Under the pieces are notes generated by a model. The model was not told the origin of the DNA. It was given only the letters and a program-made list of their open reading frames with translations, and did no database searches. This document shows positions 35,401 through 50,200 of a DNA stretch of 64,000 bases, one piece after another. Source of the DNA: Paratinospora sagittata (taxonomy: Eukaryota; Streptophyta; Magnoliopsida; Ranunculales; Menispermaceae); contig CM069592.1 of the NCBI GenBank assembly GCA_035771175.1, positions 40,674,623 through 40,738,622 on the forward strand, given 5' to 3'. The position numbers and the translations under genes were made by a program. Each line of letters starts with the position of its first letter. Position 1 is the stretch's first letter.

Positions 35401-36420
35401 TATCTCACTTTTCAGCTCGTTCATTTCGTTTCGTTTCTTCCGCTTATTCTCCTCTCGTTCTGCTTCTTCCTTTATCGCACCTTCTTTGTTCTGTCACTAT
35501 ACCTCCCTTCTCCTCGGTGTTTCTTCTTTTCTTCTGTGTGAATGCTCGGGCGTGTTACTCAAATAAGGGAAGGCAAAAAAAAGAACGTATTAACCTCTTT
35601 TTTGGCAATACGCGGGGTAATTATTGAGTGAATTATCCCGAATGTTATAGTGAATTGTGACTATTTTTATTTTATTTTCTTTTTGAGAATTATAGTGAAG
35701 TGTTAAGTGAAACGAAAGTAAATATTTGGTAACCATCGGTGGTACCTCAGTTGATTATTGATTAAGGAATTTGATATAAATAGAATTAAGGTCTAAGTTT
35801 TAAATTGTGACTATTTATCCATTTTTGTGTATAAGAATTGAGACTGACTTACAAATACCTGAGGTTACCCAATAAAATGAAATAAAAGATAACAAAAAGA
35901 AGAACGTAAATTTTTTGTTAATCATCAAAAAGAATTACAATAAAATCATTTGTGATTTTTAATTACAATCATTTAATTTTTTTAATAAAAGGATATGTGG
36001 CCAGCCCCATCTAATTAAAAGGAAACTTTGTCAAGTTGAGAATTTGTTTTCATAAAGAATTTTAAATAAAGTTAAGCATATGAGAGAAACAGGCATTGGC
36101 TTGGAATATATTCCTCATATAATTTTATACAAAACTAAGCATCTAATAATCTGCCTCGGTGAATCGTGAAGATTTACCCAATCAACACATGAGATCAACA
36201 TCTTAAATCAAAGTGCACACATGATATGAAAATTGGAACGGTTTCCTCTTCATTTTTATTTCTTTATTTGTCGTCTGGTTTCTCCATCTCTCAGCAAGAT
36301 AAAATGGGCTGAATAATTCAGCATTCGCTTGTGAAATGTGATGATAAAACATTTCATACGAACGTAATTATCACCACCACAACAACAAGAGAAACTTTAT
36401 TTTTTTTCATTTCATTTTGG
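35401..36420. other. Intergenic: sialyltransferase promoter side and mannosidase 3' flank
   Basis: A CT-rich block at 35400-35540 is the likely promoter/start region of the sialyltransferase-like gene. The rest is AT-rich, and its far end should contain the 3'UTR of the alpha-mannosidase gene. Nothing else was supported. Confidence 0.5.
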
Positions 36421-39400
36421 TTACTTAAAGGACTGAACCAAGATATCATCAAAATCTATAACAAAGGTGCGAATTTCCATGGGACCCAACTCCACCACCA
36501 GCTTCGCAGGATCAACGGGCCCTCCCCTCAGAATCTTAGGTTCATCTCCTTGGGTGTCTTCTACTTTCCAATTTAATCGCTTTCTCTCCATTTCTGTTCT
36601 TTCTTGATTAGCAGAAAGGCTCATCTCTGTTACTTTGACAATCTGAAGAACAACAGACAAAACAAAAAGGAAAATATAAGCATCAGGAACTTGAGTTTAT
36701 CATCAGGTTAATGTGTCAGGGGTCTAAGGCTATTTGGTTATATATATGGTTCTACCTTCGTTTTCGGGAACAGCTTTTTCAGTTCTACGCTCGCCATTCC
36801 CGAAAGCTCCTTGTCCTCTCCAACCTTCGATATTCCAATTGTCACGAGTGAAACGAAAAAGTATTAGAATACATTCTGCTAGAAAATTAGGATTGTTTTT
36901 TAACTGATTATTTAGTGGTTCCAACAAGAATGTTCAAAGCTCTGCTACTAACAGATAATTCTGCCGGCCGCAGCTCATCACACTGTTATGTCTTCATTCC
37001 AAGATATGAACACTAAAATGCTTTACTAAGTAAAGTTAATATAGAACTGAAAATGTCAATAGAAAAAAAATAATAAGTGGATGTGTGCGATTTCAGCTTC
37101 AACGTACTGGCAATCTATGTATGTTTTAAGTTTAAGCATGGAAACGGAAATGTCAATAGAAGTTCGAGTAAGGTAGAACATTTGGAGTTGAAATGAAATT
37201 TACCAGAAAAGCAACACGAAAGACATAAAAAAGGGGACAATTCTGTTGATAGTAGCCAATTTTTTTGTGTAATTATTAGACTAGTAACTAATGCCTGATC
37301 CAAGCAAAATTAAATGATAAAAGGATGGTTCTATATTCCAAGTGATTAAATAAAAGTGAGTTCAGGTGAGAAATTAAGACCTCATAAAGATGAGCCAAGC
37401 GGAGGAGAACTTTGCCATCTTCCATTTCCTGCAAATTAAGAAACGAAAAAAAAAAAAAAAAAGGAGAAATTTTCTTTAGTTAAAATTGATGAAAATAAAA
37501 AGTGTCACGGATTTCACTCAAGTTGGAAAAATACTGCTTCAAGCTACAGTATAGACTACTGCTTCAGGCTACAGTATAGCCTGCTGGCAGTCCAATTGTG
37601 AGAAATATTTTATAATTATGGTTCTTTACACATTGACAATCTCATTACCTGAAGGGTTATTAGTGCGACATTATCAGGTAAACTGTAGGAGGAAGCCATC
37701 CCAGAAAATGTAGGTAAGTGAGAGCTCTTCCAATTCTCTCCATCCTGCAAACAGGAGACCGATCACCTCCAGTATCAGAGACCCATAATACAATAGAAGA
37801 GCAACTGTGATGCTTCTTTCACCTGTTCTGTGAATGCTAGGAGAAATGGAGAATATATCTCTTGACCAAATGAACGGCGCCACTTGGCTCCCTCTCCTAA
37901 AGGATCAATTTTCAAATAGAAGTTCCCTCGGACCTGTAAAGATATATGTAATGAGACTGTAAAACTTTTAGATGATAACCCTAAACCCTATTTATGGTCT
38001 TTTCATTGGTAAAAAAAAACATTAATTGTTTTAAACTATCATATTAAATAGTTCATAAAAAAAAATGATAATTTTAAAATCCAGCTAATTCAAGAATAGG
38101 CTTATGGAATAATATCATGGCTAAATGGATCACAAATGGATAATGCCCATGATTGTGATCATCAATAACAGCTGGAGCAAGTGCTTACTGTTAATCCACT
38201 ACATTTGTCATGGACACAGACAGTTTCATCTAGTTCTTCTGCAACACCTCTAGAATCATCACGAAGCAACCTCCTACATGACACAAAGGGAAGAAATCTT
38301 AACTAAAAATTGAACCAAAGAACAATGAAGTAACAAATAGAACCAAATATAGATATTTTGTTTGAATCTATACAAAAAGAAGAATGATAAATGTCATAGT
38401 TGTCTTTCATTAACAGAGCAAATAAGAGCTATTCCAAGAGAAAATCAAGAACCAAAAAGAGATAACAAACCTGTGAAGCATTAGCTCTATTTGCCCATCT
38501 TGTATGCTAGATCCACCTACAGATCTATCTACCATAACGGACAACTCTGTCCCATTATCTTCCATATATATGCCGAGGTTAATCTGAAATATGGTATTTG
38601 TTATGCAGAGGGAAAGTTTATAGCAGTCTACAATACTACATACATAAAAGGATAAACTTAACAAATTAGAACTGTAGTTAAAGGTTTTAGAGGATAGAGA
38701 GAGAAAACTTGGTAAAAAAAAGCACAGTAAAAATAAGTGAAGTTCAAAAATTAGAGAAGATACATTGAAGAATGTATGTAGCATTGAAAAATGTGTCTTT
38801 AGAGATATTTTCCCTCTTAGGCAAGAAAACATTTGGTACACCTTTAAAATTAATTTATCATCCTGATTAAAAAAAAAAACCAGGAAATGACAAAGACACT
38901 GCATCTAAGCCATGGGTTCAGAGCATATGATTGGAGTTATACATGCATGCATATGTTTTAAATTTAGCGTAAAACACGTTCACCAAGATCAAGATGACAA
39001 AATGTGCATAGACAGACGATAGAGATAAGTTTTCCCTACTTGTAGAAAGTCCTCTATGACTGATAGAATAAAGTGAAATAGTTCTATTCTTAGCAGAAAC
39101 ATACTGGGTAATAATTTCCAGCAACAGGTTGGTTTACTTGCAGGTCCCAGTCAGTTCTATAATCTCGAATCTGCAATCAATTGAATGGTTTTAACAAAGA
39201 ACATGTAGTTAAATCAGTAAATAAGACACAACATGAATTCAGAAGTCATTAGATACCAATCTTCCAAACTCTTCTAAGCACATAAAACAACCTTCAACAA
39301 TTAAGTTACATATTTTATCATTCATGCCCCTCTATTGTAGCCACTTACAAAATAGAAATCATTAGCAGAAAGAATGAAGATAGTGAAATGATTCTTTCAG

Positions 39401-42400
39401 ATCTCTATAGTTTACTACTTTACTTTGTGGGATTTGCAATAAGATGCTCAACTTTTATCAGGCATCGTCGATATAGCATAACATACCCTTTTAATAAAAT
39501 CTCTTCCATTGGAATCTGTATAGAATGTTTTATTAGTATTCATAGAAGTCGTAATCTGAGTTACAATTTCTTTCCCAACTCTATCATCCACAGGAATAGG
39601 TCCAACCTGTAATTGAGGAGGTTATTGTCATGTGTTAGGGCCCAAAAACAAAACTAGCAGCATGTTAATTGCAATAGTTCGAAAAGATATTTAATATATA
39701 ACAGCTTTACAAACAAGAAGGTAAACTTACAGTGAACTCCACCTCAGCATGCTCCTTCCCTTTGTAGACTCTAATGGTCTGCACATACTCATAGCATTAA
39801 ATTTTTTAATAATAACAGCAGCAGATAACAGCAATGTAAATTCAAATGGAGATTCAGGAGATTGATTATGTCTACTAGAAAAACAATTCCATGTGTTTAA
39901 ATGTCTAATCCCATCTACACCCCATTTTGTTGTTGTATTAGGAAATCAAAGGGAAATAGTGCAAATGGGTCAAGATGACCAATCAAAGACAAAGAACCAA
40001 TGAGCAAGAAGACAACAAAAGATTGCTCTTATTGTCCTCAACCAAAGTGGAAAATTATAAGAGGCCGAAACTCATATCTGTTGATTAAAGAGCCGAATCT
40101 GAAGAAAGAGAGATGAATATTATATGTATGGAACACTTTGAATCATCTTTAACAGTGACAAGTTTTGACTATTATTCATAAAATAAGTTTGATTAATTTT
40201 AACCCAGGGTTTAATTCTCAGGTCCATGTGCAGCACTAAATCCTTTTTAATACAAGACAAAGATCAGATTTGTCAATTCATTTTTCCTTTTCTTCTTATA
40301 AATTTCTTATTTACAAGCAGATAGAAAGAAACCAAAACACCCATACACACACACAGATCAAACACTCTTCTCTAAATTTTGGATGAGTCAAATACCTCCA
40401 TAATCTGGGTAACCAATTATATTAGGTTCCTCAGTTTCCCAAATTAATTTTCTTTTGTCTAATCAATTAATGTGTGGGACTCAATAGGGTGATTCAATGG
40501 CTACCACTGACTTGTAGGAGACAGAGTTTTAATGATTTTTTTTTACGTTCTCATCCATTAAAGATAGACAATTCCAGCTAGAATGGAAATTTTAACCAAA
40601 AGGGAATCCGGCTCCAATCCCAATGCTCTGTTGCATTCAACCGGTCTGAAGGCCTCTAGTTTATTCCCAATTGTGTTGAATTCCATCTAATAGCAGATAC
40701 TTTCATATCAATCAGCATATTCAACATTAACTAGGTAACACCACATTCTATTTTCCTCAGTTCATTGTACCAAATTTGATCAAGATTGTGGACTGGCAAC
40801 ATTTCTTCAGAAATTGATTTTTTTTTCATCCTTTTGTCTCTCGTCACAATTATAATTATATGTATATAAATAATTATAATCATAATAATTACACTTCTTA
40901 TCTTCATTTTTTAATCCTCAAAATATAATTATAAGTATATAAATATATTTTGAGGATGGAATAAAGAAAAGAAGTCCCAGGTAGAGGAACCCTCCCTATA
41001 AGAAAAGACTGCTAAGGCTGTCGTAAAGCACCTGATGAATCCACGAATTGATCTGTTGATGTACTTCATCCAGTACTGGTCCTCGAAGAACTGTCAAAGG
41101 AACCTGAACACAACAGTTTTTCTTTGTTACTAGACAATTAGGGACAGTTACAATGTAACCTAAGTAGCGCACTAAAACAAACGAAAAAACAGTAATGCAA
41201 GTCACACTTTTCACTAAAATAAGGGAACATTTGTTCCATGCTAGAACAGGCAGCCCAATTGGCATAAATTACAGGCTCCCAAATTTCTTCCTATATCCTT
41301 TTTATAAATAGTTCTGCTGGATAACCACTGAAATGAAAAACTATAGCTGATAGGTAGATGTATATGAAGCCTCCTAAAACCCTCCCTCGCATGCAACTCT
41401 ACCGTGCACATGGAGAGACACAGAAACAAACAAATACCAAACATGAAAATGAGGAACAGACAAATGCTTGCAATGAGGCCTGAACACCAAGTCCTCCACA
41501 AATCTCAGCTATAGTACCATATTAAATAATCACTGAACCCAAAAGATTAACTGATAGATAGAGGTCCAACAATGTAAATCAAGCTAATTCCAACAAAATT
41601 ACCATACATAATCAATAAAAACAATCGTATACTACATAGTAGGCTAAAAAAATAATACTCACCTTTTCTTCAGATTTAATTAGGAATTTACCACTTGGAC
41701 GGAAAATATATGCGCCAGAGGCCTTCACAAGCAAAAGGTGCACATGGTAATATATTTTATTTACACACAAAAGTAAAAATAAAGGAAATAACTAAGACAA
41801 TTAATTTATTAGTAACCAAAACAAAGTATGAGCACCTGACTGTCTTCAAAAGTCCCCTCGCTTCCAGAATAGAAAATGTATGATTGTTCTAATTGTGCAT
41901 TAACCTTCAATAGAAAAAACAATCTACTTTATAAATAAAGAATATTTTATAAAGAAAACTATGAAATGAAAGTTTAAATACAACCAGAACCAGGGGGGGA
42001 AGGCCAAAAAAACAGTAAATAACTGATCGTTACCAGAGCGAATGAAGAAACGGATGGATCAAGGGTGATGATGGCCAACTTCAATTTAGCATGCAAGTAT
42101 TGATACTTGTGAAAAAAAAAAGCTGTTTCTTTTTTTTTAAAAAAAACAAAAGAAAAAAAAGAAGCAAACATTATATCATATTACCAAGCTTCTCCTATTA
42201 ATGTAATGAGTGAGTTTGCCATCAGCTGCATCATATACAAGCTTTAAATTTCCTTGTCCAACTTCTATTGTTCCGTTTTCACTTCCTTCAATTGTGAGTA
42301 TGGTTGACATTACAGAACCAGCACCTGCATATCATATGAGAAAGAATAGGACAAAAAGTTCTACTTTAGTAACATGAAATTCCCCTTTTCATATGTTTCT

Positions 42401-44180
42401 TTCTACTCTACATGAATGTTAGAATTAGACAAAGGACTAGATGGCTTAACCTGCTTGCTTCGCTCTAGAGACAATATAAGTGTTAAAGCCAAGAGGTGGT
42501 ACAGATGCTGAAAATGTGAGCCAATACTTGGGAGAGCCACTTAAGGATTTACCCAAGTACGCCTTAGCATAGTAGTTTCTCAGGCTATCTGAGGCGTTGA
42601 CCAAAGGTAATAACTGTGATTCAATTTCATTTGAATTGGAATCTCGAACAGTAACAAATTCACTATTGACCTGTCCCAAGTTTGATCAAGAAATTATTAG
42701 AAACCACTAGACCTAAAAGCTCGATGTTAAGCTATCACTAGCACTCCCTCTCACATTCTTGCACGAGAAGAGACAAAAAGGAGATAGAAGAATAGACAAA
42801 TACCAAACATTCAAATAAGTTATGCAAATGCCAAAAATGAAACAAAAAGCAAGGCCTCTCACAGAACGAAAGCTCAAAATGTTAGAAACCTCTTGACCTA
42901 AAATCTTTATCCATCGTGTAAAGGCCCAACAATGTCTATCCAGCCATTACTAATAGTAACAAGAGCCACTCAAAGAACTACTAAAACATAATAACTTATA
43001 TTTTTCATAAGAAAACAATAGATCATGTCTTGCCCAGAAAGCAACTCAATTTAAACTGTGAGCACGTTCAAAAGATACCACTGCCAGCCTTGACAACAAG
43101 AAGGTTAATAGTGAACAGAATCATCAACAGAAGAAAAGAAACATTCCCAAAAAAAATAGATAACAAAGGTGGGTAAGAGAGAAACAAAAACATATTAAAA
43201 ACACTGGTGCCTAGAGTGTCTTGATTGGACAAATGAAATAGAGATGTTAAACAAAAGACAGAATGAAAGACAACTAATTGGTAATTACCAAAGCTCTGAT
43301 TTAGAAGGGAAAAAAAAGTGCAAGCCTTGCTTCTGATCCGAGCTATCTTTGTAGCATTCCTAGAGAGGGAACTATGTAAATTTGGTCCTCCTTTTGCTTT
43401 AGAAGAGGACGAGTACATTTTTGGCTTGACAGAAAGAGAGGTAAAGACCAAAGAGAGAGAAGGAGCATGGTGGAAGAGAGAAATAAAGACATAGAGAAAG
43501 ACACACACACTGGGGTAGGGGGGGAGAGGAGGCCAAATGTATTAAAAAAAGCCTTCTCGGCAATAATTAAAGACAATAAAAATTATCATAGATTGACATT
43601 TTGTGAATGAAAATCACATTTAGATGGAAAGCTTGGAAGTTTCTTAAGAAGAAAATCTTACATCAGATTGGGCAAAAATATTTCCCTCCCATAATTTTTA
43701 TGAAAAATAGTCATCTCTTTATAAAATTCAATTTGCATTGTGATACAATAGTTGGACAAAGAACAAAGAAGTGCTTACTGGAATTCGAACTACATCCTCC
43801 CTCTTCCACCCAAGAGGATTGTAAACAACTACCACCTACAAAATAGAGGAAAGGTTATGATAAATTTAAAAGAAAAGTTTGAATTGTTCTATTTAATACA
43901 ACAGAATTAAAATAATACATTTAAACTTACCAAGCTTTTCCCAGGAGACAACTCGGCTTCTGATGGAGGGCAATAACTTATATTCAAAAGAGGGCACTGA
44001 CAAAGGAAAAACAAATAATATGATCCAATTTAGTTTTGATTCTAAATTGATGAGAACATGCAGCTTGACACTGAACTTGCATAAACCAAACAATTATTCT
44101 TTCTTTTAAGTATTAGAATCATTAGTTTAAAGGATATGAAAAACAACAATTAGGAAAAAAAAATAGAGAAAGGAGCTACT

Positions 44181-44227
<47 letters not shown>

Positions 44228-47200
44228 TGATGCAGCTAGAACCAAGAATAGGAATATGAGAGATTCACAACAACTCCACTACATTTTTTATTCATTTATC
44301 AATTTGTGTTCTGCAAACCTAATAACACCAGTTTTTATAAACATTCAATCTAATGAACTTCACCCCTACTCATATTAGGAAATTAAACTCTAATTGGATT
44401 TCAATTCAATTAATAAAATTAGAAGCCAACTAAAACTCAAAGACGAGCAATTTAATTTAAAAAGAACTACAAAAATAGGATGACCTTATTTACATCAACA
44501 TGCAAGTAAGTTCTAATTTCTAAAGACTTTATTTTCCACAAGACAATTGATTAACCGATAAGCTTTATTGTCAAGTAGTACTAATTATTGGTAGTTTAAA
44601 TAAAAGAAAATTGCAAATAACCACTTGGTGTGGTGGTCAAGAGCATTCCTGGCCAAATTGGTGACCTGAGATCAAATCCTCTTATGGGGAAAGTAAATTC
44701 TATTCACAATATAGTGTGGGCCCCATGAGCCCTTTGTTGCAAGCATACTCTTAGCTTGTAGTTTGTGTGGACTTAGAAGCCCACATGTTCTCTAGGGGTC
44801 CACTTGCTTCTTATGGGTTAATATTTGTATCGGTGGATTCTTGGTTTCTATGTTCCCTTTGGAGGTCAGATGTGTCAAGGCTCCGACTTGGGTGATTGAA
44901 AAAAAAAATTAAAAAGAATAAGAATAAGAAAAGAAAAGAAAGAAAAATAAATGAAATTTATTTATTTTTGATTGGGTGAGTACTGACTGATTCCTTGATT
45001 TTAGAAGTCAAGCCAGTCATTTTTTATGCACTAGTGCCTCATGTAGTTGAAACTTTCACAGCATCAGTAATATGATTCACAATCATTATTATTCTCTTGA
45101 TAAGAGGTAAAGCTAGTTAACTTTTGATGCAAAAGTGCATCATGTAGTTGCCACATTGTCGGGAACCTAATTCACTGAAACAATCATTATTCTTTTTTGA
45201 CTTGGTTCCTGAAACTGGGGATCCAGAACCTGGGATTTTCAGTTAGTTTTGGTAAGCTCCATCCAAAAACTTGATTGCCTAAAAAAATCCCAACAAATTC
45301 ATCTAACTTGAAACTGATTCCAGCAAAATTCACTTTACATTCCTTAGAGATGCACATGCTTGGATTATTCATAATAACCTGAAAGGCATCACATGCACAT
45401 GCAATTGTTTAAAATGAGAAGCTTAAGCAGCTTGCTATTGTAAGGTTCATCATTCTTGCCTGCTCAAATTTAGTCACTGGTTTCCTGCACCCACCATCTG
45501 AACTAGACTCCACCAAACAAGCAAGTGAGGATGCAACCAACTCCTCAGCCTGCAAGAAAATAGTGAAGTAAGGTGACCATTTCAACGAATTAAGTAGTGC
45601 AAAAAGCAATACTAGAAGAATAGTCCCATGGGACAAATAAACCTCACCTCAACATAACCAATTGACAATCGTTTTGCATAATCGTTAGCCACATGTTGCT
45701 TTTCCGTTCCACTAACAGCATCATGATGTTGAGCAATCGCCAAAGCATCGGCCAAAGGGTCAGTGTTAGGCCCTGAATTGCTCCTCCCTCTGAAAAATTC
45801 TAACTGCCTTGCTGCCTGATTATAAATAAGAAATTCAAGTGTATTAAAATATTAAAGGACTGCAAAAGGATCAAACAATTAGTTCTTGATATGATCTAAA
45901 GAAGCATGCATAATTTACCAAATAGTAACCACTCATCATTCTGACATATCGTTTAAGAGCTGGCCTACTTGTAAAGTATCCCGTCCAGTATGCATTTGCA
46001 CGATCTGCATATCTGATAACTGAACCCTTTAATTATCAAATAGATGAAATAAACATAATTGAATAAGAGAAGTTTACTCCATCTCTCAAAAAAATTGACT
46101 TACGGAAAGAAATCATCAATCTTGATTGGCCAGGATTCTTTTGTTGCATATTTAGCATCAGTGTAAATGGATGGGGTTGAATAGAGGGCATTAACACGTC
46201 CATCCTATAAGAATTCCAAATCAAACTTTTTTTTTGGAGAAGAAAGACCTAGTCAAACTACTTTAATGAACAAGAAATGTTTTCTTATGCTAAGAAGAGA
46301 GAGAGAAGAGAAGGATATGGAAAGCATATACGTAGCATTCTTAGATACAACAGAATCAATACAACCAACACTAACATAAATATCATTAGAACTACTTGAA
46401 TGCTCAATAATAACCTCCTCTACCCAAAACAGAAAATAAGCTCATGAAATTAGGAATCTCAGACATCAATAAATGGTTTAAAATACTAGTTCACCTAATG
46501 TGGATACTATAAAAATAAAAATAAAACAAATAAAACCAGATGAGATTTTGGACTTCGTAGTTGGCTGCTTAAGTTATACAGTGTTGACTAACACAGTAAT
46601 TCAATTCCTTATAAAACAATGTTTTTCTGTCCTTTTTTTCTCTCATTGTAAAAGATTAGGAAGGAGCCCTATTTGCAACTATTATTCACAAAAACAAATA
46701 ACAAAAGCATGAAGGAGCCCTTTTTGCAACTCAGTGGCTGCAAAAAATTGAGAAGAAAGGAAAAACAAAGTGTAAAGAGGTTGCACAAAATATGAGAAAC
46801 GATGAAGATATAGCTCAAGATAAAGTTAGGAAGCCAATAATCAATATTTTTTCCATTCAATCAATCGTCCTCTTAACTCTATTACAACCCCTTGTTAACA
46901 AAAATCCAAAACAGAAAATCCAAAAATCCAAAACAGTTTAGAAAGACAAAACAGAAACTAAAATCCTAATCCGCAACAAAATTAAAAATAACCAAATTTG
47001 ATTCCTATAGTCCTACTACAGTTTGAAAATTAAAATTCTAATTTATAACAAAATCAAAATGAAATGAAAAAAAAAATTAAAACTAAATAAAATATTTAAA
47101 AAATGCTAAATTATTAAATTTCATTCTTGCACCACGGTAGGAGCATTATACTTTCATACTTCTATTCAATATCATGATGATATTGATCCACCCTCTTCAA

Positions 47201-50200
47201 GACCTTCTTCAAACTTCAAAGTTTTTAGGAAGTAGACATATCGATTTGATCAAGGTTATGGTAAAAAGTGAGTTTAAGTTAGGAATACAAACTTTAAAAA
47301 AATGACCATCTTGCATTGAACATAAGCATCAATGTGCGATATGAATACTAGGTTTGAACAAAATGTCCTACGACTTCCCCATGTCTTTGCATGTTATACT
47401 CCTGCATCTACAAGCAACACTATTCTAGAATTAATAAACACTAGGTTTGAACAGTAAATGACGAGATAGAATGAATAAACCTTAACTGACTAACGTGTTG
47501 GGTTTGGCTCAAACATGGATTTTTAGTTGTATTAGAACATGGACAAATGTATTTAGTAAGTAATTTGGACTTACTAAATATGGATAGTGTTGTAAAAATA
47601 AAATAATAAAAGACACAAAAATGTAACGTGGTTTGGCTCCACGGGCGAAGAGAAGGAATATATTCTTATTCTTGATGATGTCTTAATGGAGATACACCAT
47701 ATATATAGACATACAGGGCTATGCACACATATAGCAATAATTACAATTTTAGTAACTGCTAAATAAAACTACTACTAAAATTATCATCTTTCCTTAAAGG
47801 AAATAAATCCCACAAATTTTGTTCTTCTCCACAACACTCCCCCTCAAGCTGGTGAATAAAGATTTACCATTCCCGGTTTGGACACATTTGCTTGAAATGC
47901 AGTATGGTTTAACCCTTTAGTGAACACATCGACGAGCTGATTATTGGTAGACACATATGGAGTACAGATCAACCCACTATCAAGCGTCTCTTTAATGAAG
48001 TGTCTATCAATCTCGATATGCTTGGTTCGATCATGTTGAATTGGGTTATGGGCAATGCTAAGTGCAGATTTATTGTCACAATAGAGTCTCATAGGGTCAT
48101 CCCAATGTATCTTCAAATCTGTCAAAATTATCTGCAACCATAATAGCTCACAAACCCCTTGTGCCATTGCTCGAAATTCTGCTTCAGCACTAGATCTGGC
48201 CACTACATTCTGCTTTTCACTTCGCCATGTCACCAAATTCCCACCAAGAAACGTACAATATCCAGTAGTTGATCTTCTCTCAACTACTGAACCAGCATAG
48301 TCTGAATCAGTATATGCTTCAAGAACCACTCCTGTGTGTCGTTTAAATAAGATGTCCCTGTCCTGGAGTCCCTTTAAGATACTGTAAAACGCGATTAGCT
48401 GCTTGCAAATGAATATCTTTAGGGTTATGCATGAACTGACTTATTACACGTACTGCATATGCAATATCAGGTCTTGTGTGAGAGAGATAGATGAGTCTCC
48501 CTACTAGTCTTTGATACATCTCCTTATTAATAGTCAACGCTTCTTCAGCTTCTCCAAGCTTATGATTAAGATCGATAGGAGCATTCATTGGTTTGCATGC
48601 TAGCTTCCCTGTTTCTTTAAGAAGATCTGTAATGTACTTCTGTTAAGAAATAAAGATTCCCTGTTTAGAGTGTGCCACTTCAATCCCTAGAAAGTATTTC
48701 AATCTCCCTAGTTCCTTGATCTCAAATTCCTCGGTCGAACACTGCTTCAAATTCTGTCTCTCGTTCTCATTATTTCCTGTCATAATGATGTCATCAACAT
48801 ACACTAATAAAGTTGCAACTCCCCCTGAAGCTAAGTGTTTAATAAACAAAGTGTGATCTCCTTGGCTTTGTCTATATCCCATATTTGTCATTACTTTGGC
48901 AAACCGACCAAACCATGCTCTCAGAGACTGTTTAAGTCCATACAGGGCCTTTTTCAATTTACACACTTTATCAGTGGTGCCAAATCCTGGAGGCACTTCC
49001 ATATAGATTTCTTCTTCTAAATCCCCATGTAAAACTGCATTCTTTACATCAAATTGTTGCAGATTCCAGTCATAATTAGCTGCCAATGACAAAAGAAGTC
49101 TCATTGTATTCATTTTTGCAACCGGAGCAAATGTCTCTTGATAGTCCACACCATATGTCTGAGTATACCCTTTGGCTACTAATCTTGCCTTGTAGCGCTC
49201 CAGGGACCCATCTGCTTTGTATTTTACTGTATAAACTCATTTGCATCCCACAAGTTTCTTTCCTGCAGGCAAGTCTACCAACTTCCATGTTGTATTTTTC
49301 TCTAGGGCTTTCATTTCCACATTCATAGCTTGTTTCCAATTTGTATTAGATAAAGCCTTGGATAATGATGTAGGAGTCTGGATGTTGTTCAGGCTGGTAA
49401 GGAAACTCTTATGGGTTAATGAGAACTTTTCAAAGGATACAACATGAGATAGTGGATACAAGGGATGTTTAGTGCATTCCCTTGTTCCCTTTCTAAAAAC
49501 AATGGGAAGATCACTGTCAGGTTTAGAGGCTACAAGATCATTGTTAGTTTCATGAACTAATGAAATTTGTAAGGAAGGTTCAGGATTTGTTACCTCATTT
49601 TCAGGGATTGGTTCAGATTTTTGAACTTGCATCGGTTCAGGAGCTGCAGCTTTCTTCCTTGAGTACATTTGTCCAGTCATCCAATCCTTAGGTTCATCAT
49701 TGGGTACAGAAGGTGTGGGAGATTAGGGTTTGGTTTGTTGGATGTTAAAAGGGAAAAGGATCAAAAGGGTTATCAAGGGAGTTCTGATCCTTGTCTTCCA
49801 TGATGACACTCTCCCCCGGAAGAGTAAGAGCAAAAAATTAGGGCTCAGGTTTACAGAAAGTGACATCGGCAGAGACAAAGAATTTCTTTGATGGCGGATG
49901 ATAGCATTTATATCCCTTTTGGGTGGAAGAGTATCCGACAAAAACACACTTGAGAGCTCTGGGGTCCAACTTCCCCCTGTTGGGTTGGTGAACATGGACA
50001 AATGATACACACTCAAATATCTTAGGTATAAGATTATTGGAGATTTTGAGCTTAGGGTAAAATTGACAGAGCTTTTCCATAGGACTTGTGAAACCAAGGG
50101 TCTGAGATGGTATGCGGTTAATAAGGTGTGTTGCAGTAAGGACAGCTTCCCCCCAATAGGACTTAGGCATAGTATTTTAAAATAAAAAGGCTCGGGTTGT

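Noticed and set aside
38410..38904. 164-codon minus-strand frame
   Set aside because: Only the part matching exon 23 (38471-38583) is conserved; the rest is intron read-through.
43068..43508. 146-codon minus-strand frame, hydrophobic
   Set aside because: It lies in intron 14 of the mannosidase gene, is phenylalanine/leucine/serine-rich as expected from AT-rich intron sequence, and interrupts the conserved GH38 protein.
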